A DNA stretch of 64,000 nt from Chloranthus sessilifolius (Eukaryota > Streptophyta > Magnoliopsida > Chloranthales > Chloranthaceae). Under the pieces are notes generated by a model. The model did no database searches. It saw nothing but the letters and a program-made list of their open reading frames with translations, and was not told the DNA's origin. The position numbers and the translations under genes were made by a program. The stretch covers positions 8,011,501 through 8,075,500 of the forward strand of contig CM037596.1 in the NCBI GenBank assembly GCA_021018995.1. The letters are read 5' to 3'. Below, piece by piece: positions 46,156 through 57,529 of this stretch. Each line of letters starts with the position of its first letter. Position 1 is the stretch's first letter.

Positions 46156-46518
46156 GGCTGCATATGGTATAGCTCTCTATTAGCCGTTGCCATAGCAGAG
46201 TTCACCTGCTTTGGCAAGTTCTAATTCTCTTTGCTACCATTATGCTACCTCTTTTAGCAGATACTCCTCCTTGATAACTCCTTGCATAGTAAGATTTTAT
46301 GCAAAATTTACGTGTTCAACAATTTTACCCTCCTCATACTCACTCCTTGCAAAGCAGATTTTATTTGCTCTGGTAGGGAGTTAGTAGAAAGGTGGGAGGT
46401 TACTACTAGAAAAAGTAAATCCTCCTTTGCAGGGAGTTAGAAAAGAGAATGAAAACCAACTAAAACAAGTGAACTCTATTGTGGCAAAGGCTAGCAAAGA
46501 GCTATGCCATACGCAGCC
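46156..46518. mobile_element. PIF/Tourist-like miniature element
   Basis: Inverted ends of about 60 bp: GGCTGCATATGGTATAGCTC at the left and the complement of GGCTGCGTATGGCATAGCTC at the right. Inner inverted matches include AGAGTTCAC and CTCCTTGC/GCAGGGAG. A possible 3-bp TAT target duplication flanks it (46153-46155, 46519-46521). Length 363 bp, no coding. Confidence 0.75.
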
Positions 46519-46574
46519 TATATCACTTTGACGATATGTATTTCCAAGGTCATAAACCAATAAATGATATAAGG

Positions 46575-46770
46575 TCTTTTAAACACCATTTAGTGCTTAA
46601 ATAACGGTCATGAGAGTCGCTCCCATTTTTTTATAGGATCCGACTATCCTGACAAAAAAACCAAACTAGTGCTTAAATGATCTTACACAATTAACTATTT
46701 AAGATATGAGTAATCCGTACCGTCAAAGTAATAGATCATATATTGAAGGGCTATTGGCCCAAAAATAATC
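46575..46770 (+). repeat. Dispersed repeat R1, copy e (truncated, next to solo LTR)
   Basis: Shows the R1 3' end (AACACCATTTAGTGCTTAAATAAC) followed by another R1 5' part (TTAAATGATCTTACACAATTAA...TATTTAAGATATGAG), so two partial copies abut. The solo LTR inserted immediately after. Confidence 0.5.
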
Positions 46771-46780
46771 TGTGACAGCT

Positions 46781-49126
46781 CGAATTTTTTCAACCTAAAT
46801 TTTTTTGAGATATATAGTTTTTTCTTTAAAACAAAATCAAATGAAAAAATCTAGACCGCCAAATCATAGATTACAATCTGATACAGAATATTGAGTACAA
46901 ACATAATTAAAATCTCAAGTTCTAATATCCAATATGCATAAAGTAACAGACACCAGTGATGACCAACCATCACCTAACAGTAATATACAACAGTATAAAA
47001 GTACCAAGCTTTAACTTACCAAATCCCTAATATCCGAAATCTACGATCCCAAAATAGAAGACCAAAAGCGGAAGCTCCTATTCTTCAGTATGTAATCTAG
47101 GCCTTCTTCAAACCTATACCTGTGACATATAGTCGGGGGTGAGCTAACATCTAAGCTCAGTAGAAGAACAGCAATAGCAATTACATCTTACTAATGACAG
47201 AGTTCAAAGCGAAAGTAGATCAGATATTAAAAGATAAAATTTACAGATTTAACAGATCAGACGTTTGATGGCAGAACAAAAGTATAACAAGGCAAATATT
47301 TGATACAGAAACAAAAGCCCACATTTCTTATTCACTATACTCAATTTTCATATTTTTGTGTTCACTTCACTCACTGTGTTTACTTCGTTCACTCAGTATT
47401 CATTCATTGTGTTCACTTCACTGTGTTCACCTATGTATGCTATGCAATGTGTACGGATCGCCGTCATACCGGCCCACTATGTATTTTATGCAATGCGTAC
47501 GGATCGCACCCGTACAAACCCACTATGTATATTATGCACTGTATACTGTGTACAGATAACCATCATACCGGTCTACTTGTCAATGTCCACTCACAGTCAA
47601 ATGTTCAGATATGTTCTTGATATTCTCATTCACACTCAGATATGAGGTTCAAGGTTCAAATCTCTTATTTCTAAGGCTCAGAGTCCAATAATCCACTCTA
47701 ATTTCAGCAAGTACAGTTCAGGTCTAGGGTTATCCCTCATTCTTAACAAAAGTTCTTAACATAATCATTTTTCCTATTGTCTTAATCTTAACTAGAATGG
47801 GTTACAGTGTGATATTCCATCAATCAAGCTTTTCAAGGGACGGGGTCCGTAGTAACCTGGATATACTTCGTATGACATCCCATAACACCATAGAGGAGTT
47901 ACATCCGTACATGGACACCTATATTTCAAATTTTACGTAACCGTAAAAAAGACCTCACTATGACTCAGACCCACAACTTTTCAAGGATTCACATGTTGTT
48001 AGATTACTTCTATTCAATCGGTCAAAATAAAGTTCCATGTTCATTCGAATTCAAAGTTCACATGCAGATTAGATAAGACGGATTATAAACAAAACAAAAC
48101 AAATCAGATTAAAATATACTAAACAGAACAAATCAGATTCAAAAGTTGTAAACAAAATAGTCAGATCATATGCAAAAACAGGAATGAAACAGAACATATC
48201 AAAACATATGCGAAAACAGGACGAAAACATAATATATCAAAACAAACACAAAACATCAGGTCGAATATCAAGGAAATCATGAACCAAATTTATAAAATGT
48301 AATTTTCATTTATTTCCCCCTACCTTAATCTCGAAGCCATTCCAAAGCAATCCAAATGTCTTTATCTATAATTTCCAACTATCAATCCATATCACACATG
48401 ATGATGTATTGAGGACTAATTTTAATTAATAACAATTTTGACGTATTTATATGATTTCCCTAAAAAGAGATTGATCACAATGAACTCAAGATGACGTCGT
48501 TCATCCTTATGCATTGATCTTAACATCTTCCAGGCGCGGGAAACGATCGTGAGATTAAACGTTTCCTGAAAACAAGGTTTCTAACGAAAGAGGGTTGGAA
48601 CGGCTTGAAGTTCCCGGATCTATAACGGTTGGAATTCATCAAAGGCAGACACTCAAGTGATGTCGGCATCATGTGCTTTGCAAAAGTTGCAGAGATTGCG
48701 GTGCTATTGCGATCTCGTTATAGAAATCTCACGAGAAGGGGTTCGATGTCAACGATTTCCAAGCGGATCTCGGCTCTCCCTCTTCTTCTCAATTTCAAAA
48801 GGCTATACTTAGCCTCTAAGCAAGCCACCTCCTCTCTCTCTTATAACCCACAAAACCCAATTCAAATATCTTTGATATTTGCCCCCAAGTCCTATCCTCT
48901 TATCCTAAGTTTGGTTTCAGTGTTAAGCGGCACACCACGAGTCGGTGTACGGCTTTTTCACTAAAGGTCAAAACCAACAATTTAACTTTAATCTGTTCCA
49001 CACAAAGTTATCCTAATATTATTTAATGATTTATTAGTATATAAAAATTATGGTGACATCAGTTTCCGTGTCGGACACGTTCACAGGGTTAGTTGAGTTC
49101 GAGCTCGAATTTTTCGGGTCATTACA
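46781..49126 (-). mobile_element. Solo LTR of a gypsy-type element (2346 bp)
   Basis: Starts TGTGACAGCTCGAATTTTTT and ends TTTTTCGGGTCATTACA, flanked by an exact 5-bp duplication TAATC (46776-46780, 49127-49131). On the minus strand it begins TGTAATGACCCGAAAAATTCG and ends CGAGCTGTCACA, the usual gypsy LTR polarity. A TATAAGAGAGAG box lies at about 48840 on that strand. No internal domain is attached, so it is the product of LTR-LTR recombination. Related to the LTR fragment at 34148. Confidence 0.88.
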
Positions 49127-49131
49127 TAATC

Positions 49132-50229
49132 ACATTAGGAGATTTGAAGATTGTGCTTGGCACTGCTCTTTGGAGGTAAAAAGCAGCACTCTACTATGAT
49201 GCATAGCACTTCTAAAGGATTGTGTTTGTTGCAAGTGTTCTTAGCTCTTTCAAAGGGTAAAAGAGGTGAAGTGGAGTCTCTTTAAAAGAGCAATTTAAGC
49301 ATGCTCTATCACAAATGTGTATATAAAATAAAATTAAAAAAATTTACGAGCCAACTATGAGCCCGGATTGTGATGGAAGCCGCGGGTGGGCTCATTTAAG
49401 TGTATGGCCGTGCACTGCACGCTTGATATGAGATATTTTGTCAAGTACATTTTAATTCGATCGGTGAATCTTTGAGTTTACCATACCGAAAAATGATGAC
49501 TAACTTTGAATTAGACAGTGAAGATTACGATGACTAACTTTGAATTAGACAGTCAAGGTTTCTTTTCGTACGATTGTTTCACACTATGCATCTTGAGATC
49601 ATAAGTATATTATCAGATGATCAATTTTTAATTATGTGGTCTACATCCTAAAAAATTGACCACTACGACACATGGAACTCATCCCGCTCAAGTAAGTTGG
49701 TAAGGTCTCTTTTTCGGGACGTATTCGATCCATTTTGTCATCTTCTCTAATTCGGTATAAACATCACTTCCAAGTTTAAATGTGGGTCAGGTCAGGACTC
49801 ATGAGTCGCTAATTATCTCTATATTATAATATAAAATTTGTAATTAATATAAAGTTTATGAAAATATTTTTTTTAATTTAATTTTATTTGCTTTTTTAAA
49901 TCCGATTCGCTTATACATTATATGCCCCCTTTTTGAGATGTGTGTCACATAAAATAAAAGTGGATCGTCTGATACCACGCTCATGATCCAAAAATCAATG
50001 ATCTCAAGATCCATCGCTTGATTGAAAGCAATTAATTGTTATAAAGCATGGGTGAATTCAAAGATTTCGATGAGTTTAAATATACTATAAAGATACCTTA
50101 AAAGTTTTCTTATATTTTTCTATTTTGTAGTTTGTACCATGGCACATGTGTTATGTTAAGAAGAAAGATTTGCCATTTTCGAGACATGTGCCATGTGGAA
50201 TGCCATCTAAGCCATATGATATGAGGGTC
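49132..50229. repeat. Non-coding DNA with R3-type repeats
   Basis: A 33-bp local duplication (GATGACTAACTTTGAATTAGACAG twice at about 49495-49550; unit shown in part) and R3-like blocks at about 49560-49650, 49925-50010 and 50150-50229. No gene. Confidence 0.5.
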
Positions 50230-50484
50230 ATGATCAAGGTAACATAATCGGTATTGGGTATCGTTCCTTGGAGGATCGATATGAATCGGCCTATACATAT
50301 GCGTATTGACTAATTTTTTTATTTTTTATTTTTTAATTAAAAGTATAGGTATTGGCCGATACTCTATACATATCAGCCGATACGGGCCTATATTGGTCAA
50401 TACCGATACTGATACCGGGCCTATATTGGTCAAAACCGATATGTATCGTGGATATGTATCGGTATCGGCCAATATTTGATACGT
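50230..50484. repeat. Cluster of CGATAC/GTATCGG repeats
   Basis: Many near-palindromes around GGCCGATA and ACCGATA (for example GGTATTGGCCGATACTC, TATCGGTATCGGCC), with a direct duplication of CGGGCCTATATTGGTCAA. It looks like a degenerate element end. Confidence 0.6.
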
Positions 50485-50486
50485 TG

Positions 50487-50604
50487 GTCATGATGTAAAG
50501 ATATCATCTACCACATATTGGCATAAAACACAATCTCTATTATATGATTCAACACAATAAGCCTTTGAATCAAATGATGGGCACCATAGATCTTTACATC
50601 ATGG
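50487..50604. mobile_element. Small foldback element
   Basis: CATGATGTAAAGAT at about 50488 pairs with ATCTTTACATCATG at about 50589, with an AT-rich loop of about 85 bp. The flanks are GTCCG/CGATAC repeat clusters. Confidence 0.45.
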
Positions 50605-50709
50605 CTTTATCAGAGATTTGGATCATGGGTCAAAAATCGTCCGATACCGATACATATCGGTTTTGGACCTAGGCGGTACGATACATTGCCTATGTATCGT
50701 ACCCCCTAA

Positions 50710-50910
50710 AAAATAGGGTGATTATCGTCCGATACGGGCAATGTATCGCTCGTATCGGACGATACGGCGATAATTTAAAATTATCGGACGATAATCTTCT
50801 TTTTTTTTTTTTTAAATTGCAAAAATGAAATTATCGGACGATACGGGCAATACGATACGTTCCATAATTTGAAATTATCGTTCGATAATTTCAAATTATC
50901 GGCCGGGCCC
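50710..50910. repeat. Palindromes resembling MULE B units, outside MULE B
   Basis: AATTTAAAATTATCGGACGAT and GATAATTTCAAATTATCGG-type words here match the MULE B array unit (TTATCGGACGATAATTTAAA), 1.8 kb from that element's end. Confidence 0.7.
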
Positions 50911-51189
50911 CACCTCCTTTCTTTTTTTTCTTTGATTTTTTGTCCTTTTCTGTTTGCTTTTTTATTTTTATTTTTTATAATCGTTACAATAGCCGCAAAA
51001 GATGCAACAGATATAATTTTATATCCGTTGCATAGTTTTTTTATTTTATTTTATTAATTAAAACGTTGCAAAAGTAACGGATATAATTTTATATCCGTTG
51101 CATTTGCTTTTTGCAACGGATATTAGCTGCAAGCCAGCAACGGATAAACCCACCCGCTATAAAACCCACCCGAGAGGGACTTTTCATTT

Positions 51190-51330
51190 GCAAATCATCC
51201 TCTTCTTCTTCACTTGCAAACCACCCGAGAATATTTTCTTTTTCTTCACTTGCAAATCACTCGAGGATCTCTTCTTCTTCTTTACTTGCAAACCACCTGA
51301 GGATCCCTTCTTCTACACCACTATACTTCT
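51190..51330 (+). repeat. 36-bp tandem repeat
   Basis: Three to four units, each starting ACTTGCAAAYCACYYGAGRA and ending in a TCTTCTTC-rich tract; I counted 36 bp for two consecutive units. Open frames cross it but only reflect the repeat. Confidence 0.8.
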
Positions 51331-51782
51331 TCTTTCTCCACTTGTAATTCACTATACTTCTTATTTCTTAGCCATTGGAGACCGAAATCGTAGACATCAG
51401 ATTGTTACACTTATATTTTCGTCGGATATTTAAGAGAAGGTATAATTTTCCATCATCTAACTTGTATTTTTAATTATTTTTTCATTAGATCTATTATATT
51501 TATTATTATTTTTAATTAAATTTTATTTATTACTAATTTTATCATTAGATTGACCATATTGCTTGGATGATGCTCATACTCATACTACCTGGATGATGTT
51601 TATTCATCCTACGAAGTACTTTCAAGCTCTAAAATTGAGTGGACTTTAGTGGACGGCATGAGTCAAAAAATCTTTTTTTCTTGAAACTAAACTTTTTTTT
51701 TACTAATTTTATTTTAAAACTAAACTTTTTTATTTTGTATTACTTATTTTGTGTTACTAATTTTGTGCTACTAATCTTTTGA
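51331..51782. other. AT-rich spacer inside the older element
   Basis: No gene. The sequence grades into T-rich runs (TTTTTTACTAATTTT) that begin the AT-rich repeat zone. Confidence 0.4.
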
Positions 51783-51935
51783 CCCATGCATGTGACACAT
51801 ATCACATGTGATGTGTCGCGACTCGTGTCACGCGTGATGTATCGCGACACATGTGACACAGTGACACAGGTGTCGCGGCACATATAATTGATGTGTCACA
51901 CATGTAACACATAACCTATGACGCATCAATTACAC
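51783..51935. repeat. Cluster of ATGTGACACAT / GTGTCGCGACAC words
   Basis: Repeated near-palindromes such as CACATGTGATGTGTCGCGAC, CACGCGTGATGTATCGCGACA and ATGACGCATCAATTAC in about 150 bp, abruptly GC-richer than the AT-rich flanks. Confidence 0.7.
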
Positions 51936-51959
51936 AAATTTTTTTACTAATTTTGTAAT

Positions 51960-52686
51960 ACAAAGTTTAGCTTTAAAAAAAAATTAGTAACACAAAAATT
52001 ACTAATTAGTAACAGAAAATAAAAATAAAAAGTTTAATTTAAAGAAAAAAAGTTTAGTTTTAAAAACAAATTTAAAAATAGTTTAGTTTTAAAAAGTAGT
52101 CACACAAAACAAAAAAATTTAGTTTTATAACAAAATTAGTAAAAAAAAAGAGTTTGGTTTTAAAAAAAAATCAGTAACACAAAATTATAAATAGTTTTAA
52201 AACTAAAATTACTAATAAAAAGCGTTTAGTTTAAAAAAATAACACTAAATTAGTAACACTAAAACTTTTAAAAAATTTAGTTTAAAGAAAAATTAGTAAC
52301 AGAAAACAAAAAAAAAGTTTAAGTTAAAAAAAAAAATTTAGTTTTAAAAACAAATTTAAAACTAGTTTAGTTTTAAAAATTAGTAACACAAAACAAAAAA
52401 ATTTAGTTTTATAAAAAAATTAGTAAAAAAAAAGAGTTTAGTTTTTAAAAAAAATCAGTAACACAAAATTAAAAATAATTTTAAAACTAATATTACTAAT
52501 AAGAAACGTTTAGTTTCAAAAAGTAACACTAAAAATTTTAAAAAAAATTAGTAATAGAAAAAATTAGTAACACAAAAATACTAATTAGTAACAAAAAATT
52601 AGTAACATAAAACAAAAAAAAAATTTAATTTAAAGAAAAAAAGGTTAGTTTTAAAAGCAAATTTAAAACTAGTTTAGTTTTAAAAA
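51960..52686. repeat. AT-rich repeats of about 285-305 bp, left part
   Basis: The landmark CAAATTTAAAAHTAGTTTAG recurs at 52067, 52351 and 52658, giving spacings of 284 and 307 bp. Shared words are ATTAGTAACACAAAA and TAAAACTAAAATTACTAATAA. MULE B interrupts the last unit; the array resumes at 60741. Confidence 0.85.
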
Positions 52687-52783
52687 GGGAAATTTGCACT
52701 TTCGGCCCTATATGTTTGCGTATTTGCAGAAACGGCCCTATAGTTTCAACCGTTGCATTAATGACCAGCTCCAAGCCTAGCCG
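52687..52783 (+). repeat. MULE B left terminal inverted repeat
   Basis: About 97 bp paired with 60644-60740 with few mismatches, ending in CCAGCTCCAAGCCTAGCCG. Confidence 0.93.
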
Positions 52784-53073
52784 CCTCCGCCTGCTCCACG
52801 TCAGCAAGGACCTATTTTAAATAATATAAAAAAAAAAAATTCACCGCCCTTTAACAGAGAGTATAAAAGCTACTTTTACATTTCATTAGTTACTGTTACT
52901 TTTAAGTTTAACTTTTCTGAAAAAAATAAGAGAGCGGCGACAAAGCGGTAAAAGGTCACAAAGGTCACATTACATTTTCAGGTAAAGGTCACAAAGGTCA
53001 CATTACATTTCCAGGTAATTTATTTTTTTTACATTTCAACACATTTAGTCATCCCCAATGTTTCCCACCTAAT

Positions 53074-53220
53074 CCGATAACTTACCGATAATCTAAGTTA
53101 TCGAAAGATAACTTAAATTATCGACCGATAATCTAAGTTATCAATCGATAATCTAAGTTATCGGTCGATAACTTATATTATCGGTCGATAACTTAGATTA
53201 TCGGTAAGTTATCGGTAGGT
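53074..53220. repeat. MULE B array 1 (5'-UTR intron of Ulp1-like gene)
   Basis: About seven 20-bp units with cores TATCGACCGATA and TATCGGTCGATA and spacers ATCTAAGT or ACTTAAAT. It is followed by the acceptor TATTGCAG at 53280-53287. Confidence 0.88.
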
Positions 53221-54688
53221 TAGGGGATTAGTAGTTTTTTCAAAATCACTTCTTTTATTTATTAATTGCTTTTTATTTATATTGCAGTTCCTACTAAGTT
53301 ATTGAAAATGACCATGACTCTAAAGCCCATCGAAAAATGTTCTGGAGTTGGTGTTAGGAAATTTTACATGCACTGTAACGAAGAGAGAAAGAAAATATTA
53401 GATGATTCAGTATTCGGTCATCTATTTAGGATGAATGAGAAATTAGGTTTCGTTGGAGACTTGGTTGACGCTATTTTAAGTTTTTGGGTTGAAGATAATA
53501 TTTTCAAGGTCAAGAACACCAATGTACTCCTGCAACAGATCGATATAGCCTTGATTTTAGGCCTCAACATGTTGACGGAACCTGAGTCTGAGAAGGTGGC
53601 CATAAAAGAGGAAACAACTATTCGATACAAATTCTTTCGGGGGAAGCCGGCGAAAAGATCTCGTATTGAAGAAATTATTGAATCTTGATTTATCCAACGA
53701 TGAATTTTAAACCTCATTATTATTTTCGTATGTTCTTTTTACTTAGGACACATACTGGGAAGTAGATATACTTAGAATTAGTAGATAACATTAAAGAGTT
53801 CAATAAGTTACCGTGGGGCCTGATAGTTTACAATAATTTATTAGATAGTATATCAAAAGCGAGTGGCAGGAGGGAAATGGCGAAAAGGTCAGAAAAGGGG
53901 CAATACAATATCTATGGATGCACTATCGCCTTACAGATTTGGGCGTTTGTGCACTTTCCTTCAGTCGCCACCGCTCCTATTGGGCTTAAAGAACCATTTC
54001 CAAGGCTAATGAAATGGGAAGGCTCGAAATTCAGCCGTAATCCTAATTTATATAGAGAAAAATTTCTTAAGTCTAAAGTGATTTTAGAGCTTGAAGTTGA
54101 GAAGCACGAATTACAGTATAAATGGGTTCGATACTTTTTGATTCGAAGAGAAATGAAAAATAAGAAGGAAGACACCGAAGAAAGAGAAGAGCCTTACTCT
54201 GAAGAAAATATAGATGAATATGATGATATCCCAAGTCATCCAACTTGTTCGGAAGAAAGAGCCGAAGAGCCGATTAGCCGAGATGACGACAATGAGGATG
54301 ACGAAGATTATAGCGACGATAACGATGATTTTGAAGTCGTTGTACGTCAACCAAAGGGCAAACCGGAAATTAGGCCCGAGCCAACAAGAGAGCAGCCAGT
54401 TAGGCAACCGCACCTAACCAAAAAAGTAACGGAGCTAAGAAAAGAATGCAAGACGCTTCGCATGGCTGTAAAAGAAATGAAAAAAGAATTCCGGCGTGCA
54501 TTTACGCTGCTTAAAGGGCAAGCACTCACCATTGAACAACTAGGGAGAGATAAGAAGGCCTTACAAGAAGAAAATAAAGCAATACGGAAGGATCTTGATG
54601 CGATCATCTCTCATTTAAGAAAGGTATCAAACCAAGACTTTTCAAATTTAGAACAAAATCAATTCTTTACAAATTAATGCAAAATTAG

Positions 54689-54990
54689 CTTGTCGTCCGA
54701 AGATGGAACTTATCGTCCGACGATGTACATTATCGACCGATAATTTAAATAGTCGATCGATAATGTACATTACCGGACGATAATTTAAATTATCGACCGA
54801 CTATTTAAATTATCGGTCGATAATGTACATCGTCGGACGATAATTTAAATTATCGACCGACTATTTAAATTATCGGTCGATAATGTACATCGTCGGACGA
54901 TAACTTAAATTATCGACCGATAATGTACATTATCGATCGACTATTTAAATTATCGACCGAGTAGTTAAATTATCTGTCGATAATGCAGTT
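54689..54990. repeat. MULE B array 2 (intron of Ulp1-like gene)
   Basis: About 15 units of exactly 20 bp: TATCGACCGATA-like core plus ATTTAAAT or ATGTACAT spacer. Units alternate so that a 60-bp higher-order pattern repeats (TCGTCGGACGATAATTTAAA then TTATCGACCGACTATTTAAA then TTATCGGTCGATAATGTACA). Confidence 0.92.
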
Positions 54991-55089
54991 TTTTTTTTAT
55001 TTTTTATTTTTTGTAATGTATATTTTTTTGTAATTATGCAGGATAATATTTTAACCTCTGTGCTCTTTGACACCTTCGTTCCTTCACCC

Positions 55090-55370
55090 ACTTACCCTCA
55101 ATCAACTGTCCCTCAACCCACCACTCATCAACAAAGCCATCAGTCTACTGCCCCAAAACCCACTGCTCCTCAACAAAGCCATCAGTCCAGTGCCCCAAAA
55201 CCAACTGCTCCTCAACCAAGCCATCAGTCAAGTGCCCCAAAACCCTCTGCTCATCCACCTAGACAACAATCAACTGCCCCAAAACCCGTCGCTCCTCAAC
55301 TTACAAATAAATCTACTGCCATTAAACCCGCTGCCCCAAAACCTACTGCTCCTCAGCCTAGTAAACAACC
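55090..55370 (+). repeat. Coding minisatellite, 42-bp unit, in MULE B Ulp1-like gene
   Basis: In-frame repeats of 14 codons encoding variants of TAPKPTAPQQSHQS, about six copies with several partial ones. Period a multiple of three and variation mostly in the third position or conservative, consistent with past coding function. Confidence 0.85.
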
Positions 55371-56570
55371 CTTGGTTGATGTGGGTGATGATGGTGCTCC
55401 TCTTACGCAGCCTTCTCGTGAGTCACAGCCGGCATCACTAAAAATAATTATAGTGAAACTATCATCTACAAAAAATGAAGCCGAAAGTTATGACTTGCGT
55501 GCTCGTAAGAAGAGAAAGTCTCCGACCACTAAAGCATTAATAAAAAAACCAAGATTGGTTGTAGAGGAGGAGGATGGGGCAAAATCAATGGAGCAAAAGT
55601 ATATGCTTAGTTTTTGGAATCGGCCGGAGAACGAGGACAATGTGATCGTCAATACTATCAGGGGTGTTGAGATCACAGTTGCTCTTTTGAAGGCTCTCAA
55701 AGGATGCTCGTGGCTCGACAATGAAGTCATCGACGCATACTCGAGAGTCCTTGAAGTTATAAACGATTCAATGTTTACGACCAATGCCGAAAAAAGCTGG
55801 TTCGCTTCTGCGTCTGCCCTGGTAAGGTTTCAAATATTTATTGGAAGCTCGTTTGTTTCTTTTATTTGTCTTTTCAATCACGACTCTTGATTAACTTCTT
55901 CTAATTTATTTACTTACTACATTATCTGCTTTGGACCTTGTTTATGGCGTACGAGAAAAATTTGAAAAATATATCGATAATGAAGGTATGACCTCGATAG
56001 GTAAGTGGCCTATTGTGATGATGAATGGAATGTTCGTAATAATTCAAAGCCGATGGAACCACTATTGACAAATAATATCCGCGAATTCACGCGATCGGCG
56101 TGGCATACGTTTTTGAATACTAAACTTGCTTTATTTAACGTTAACGTTTTAAATAAAATTTATTATTTAAAATTTCGTTCCGTTTATGTGTAGATTTATC
56201 TTCCGATGCATAGCCAAAACATAGCCATTGCTGCTATTATAATTTCATTAGTTGATCGAGAAATCGTTAATAGATCCAGACGAGAGTGCTCAAAAAGGTT
56301 TGAAGCGCATAAAGAATGTCTATTGAATCACCTTCCCCGCCTTCTTTACGCTATCGGTTTGAAGTCGACTTCGATCAACAATGGAAGGTATCGGCGTTCA
56401 ACAGTGTCGTTCTCCCGATCCAACAAAACGGTTGGGATTGCGGTGTATACGTTTTGAAGTATATAGAATACTTCTCCCAACAGCGGCCTATTGATTTCGA
56501 CGATAAACATATGCAACAATTTAGAGCCGAAATCGGACATCTAATGTGCACGTTTGGGAAGAAGAGTTAA

Positions 56571-56741
56571 TATCTGTAAAAAAATTTAGACTTTTGTAAA
56601 GATATTTTTTGATGAAATTGTAAATAATTAATTTTATTAATTTTTATTAACTTGTATAATTTTCATTTTCGTTGTTATCAATTTATCTTATTTGTATCAC
56701 CTTGCCTGATTTATCAATGGAGCCTTCCTCTCTTGAAGCAA
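56571..56741. other. 3' region of MULE B Ulp1-like gene
   Basis: AT-rich spacer between the stop codon and array 3, probably 3' UTR. No gene. Confidence 0.4.
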
Positions 56742-57147
56742 TTCCAATAGGCCGATGACTTAAATCATCGGCCGATATCTTAAATCATCGTCCGATATCT
56801 TAAATCATCGGCCGATAATTTAAGTCATCGGCCGATATCTTAAGTAATCGAACGATATTTTAAGTAATCGGACGATAGCTTAAATCATCGGCCGATGATT
56901 TAAATTATCGGCCGATATTTTAAGTCATCGGCCGATATCTTAAATCATCGTCCGATATTTTAAGTTATCGGACGATATCTTAAATCATCGGCCGGTATTT
57001 TAAATCATCGGCCGATATTTTAAATCATTGGCCGATAATTTAAATCATCGGCCGATGATTTAAGCTATCGCCCGATTACTTCAAATATCGGCCGATGATT
57101 TAAGATATCGGTCGATGATTTAAAATATCGGTCGATGATTTAAGATA
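56742..57147. repeat. MULE B array 3 (between the convergent genes)
   Basis: About 20 consecutive 20-bp units: core ATCGGCCGAT (variants ATCGTCCGAT, ATCGGACGAT, ATCGAACGAT) plus an ATTTAAGTC or ATCTTAAATC spacer. Spacing stays at 20 bp across the units I counted. Confidence 0.93.
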
Positions 57148-57529
57148 TCTACCTTTCTGAATTGTGAAGCCTGATATCTTTGGTCTGGCTTTATGCCAAT
57201 CACTAGTAGATTAGGGGCGAATTTGGCAACTTCAAATCCTGTTTGAATGAATGAATGATTTATTAAGAAGCACAACAATATATTTTAATCACAATTCCAA
57301 AATTTAATTATTAGTCCAAAAAAATATATTAATTAATTGGTAGATGTTGATCGCTCTTTTATTGAGGTCTAATCTGTTTATATTGAAGGAAAGAAAAAGA
57401 GAAAAAAAAAATACTCTTCTATAATGAGATCATTTGGAAGCTCGATTGCCACTAGGTCTAATCTAATCTAAATCTATTTTCAATCTCAACCTTTGATGTA
57501 ATATAAGTTAATTTCAAATATTAACAAAT
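57148..57529. other. 3' flank of MULE B transposase
   Basis: AT-rich sequence with no gene, between array 3 and the transposase stop codon on the minus strand. Confidence 0.4.

Larger units (their letters stand above)
53308..56570 (+). pseudogene. MULE B DUF1985/Ulp1-like peptidase pseudogene, multi-exon
   Basis: Same plan as in MULE A. The start ATG 53308 follows a splice acceptor. DUF1985 domain 53308-53685 (RKKILDDSVFGHLFRMNEKL, ALILGLNML, TIRYKFFRG); continuation from about 53755 through 54677 with a TAG at about 53769, YNIYGCTIALQIWAF, GLKEPFPRLMKW, then an acidic stretch and a coiled coil (LRKECKTLRMAVKEMKKEF). After an intron with array 2 comes a Pro-rich exon (55036-55825) with about six 14-residue TAPKPTAPQQSHQS-like repeats, ending QKYMLSFWNRPENED and the helix GCSWLDNEVIDAY. 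The catalytic region is frame-broken: HSQN at about 56210 without the usual Trp after His, and Cys in QQNGWDCGVYVLKYIEYF at about 56430. Stop at 56568-56570. The protein is likely nuclear in intact relatives; substrate unknown. Confidence 0.83.

Noticed and set aside
47300..47645. Overlapping Cys/His/Phe-rich ORFs in three frames
   Set aside because: They lie in the solo LTR and arise from TTCACT/CATTC repeats; three simultaneous open frames indicate composition, not coding.
51098..51433. 111-codon ORF across the 36-bp repeat
   Set aside because: Repeat-derived Phe/Thr/Cys pattern; another frame is equally open.
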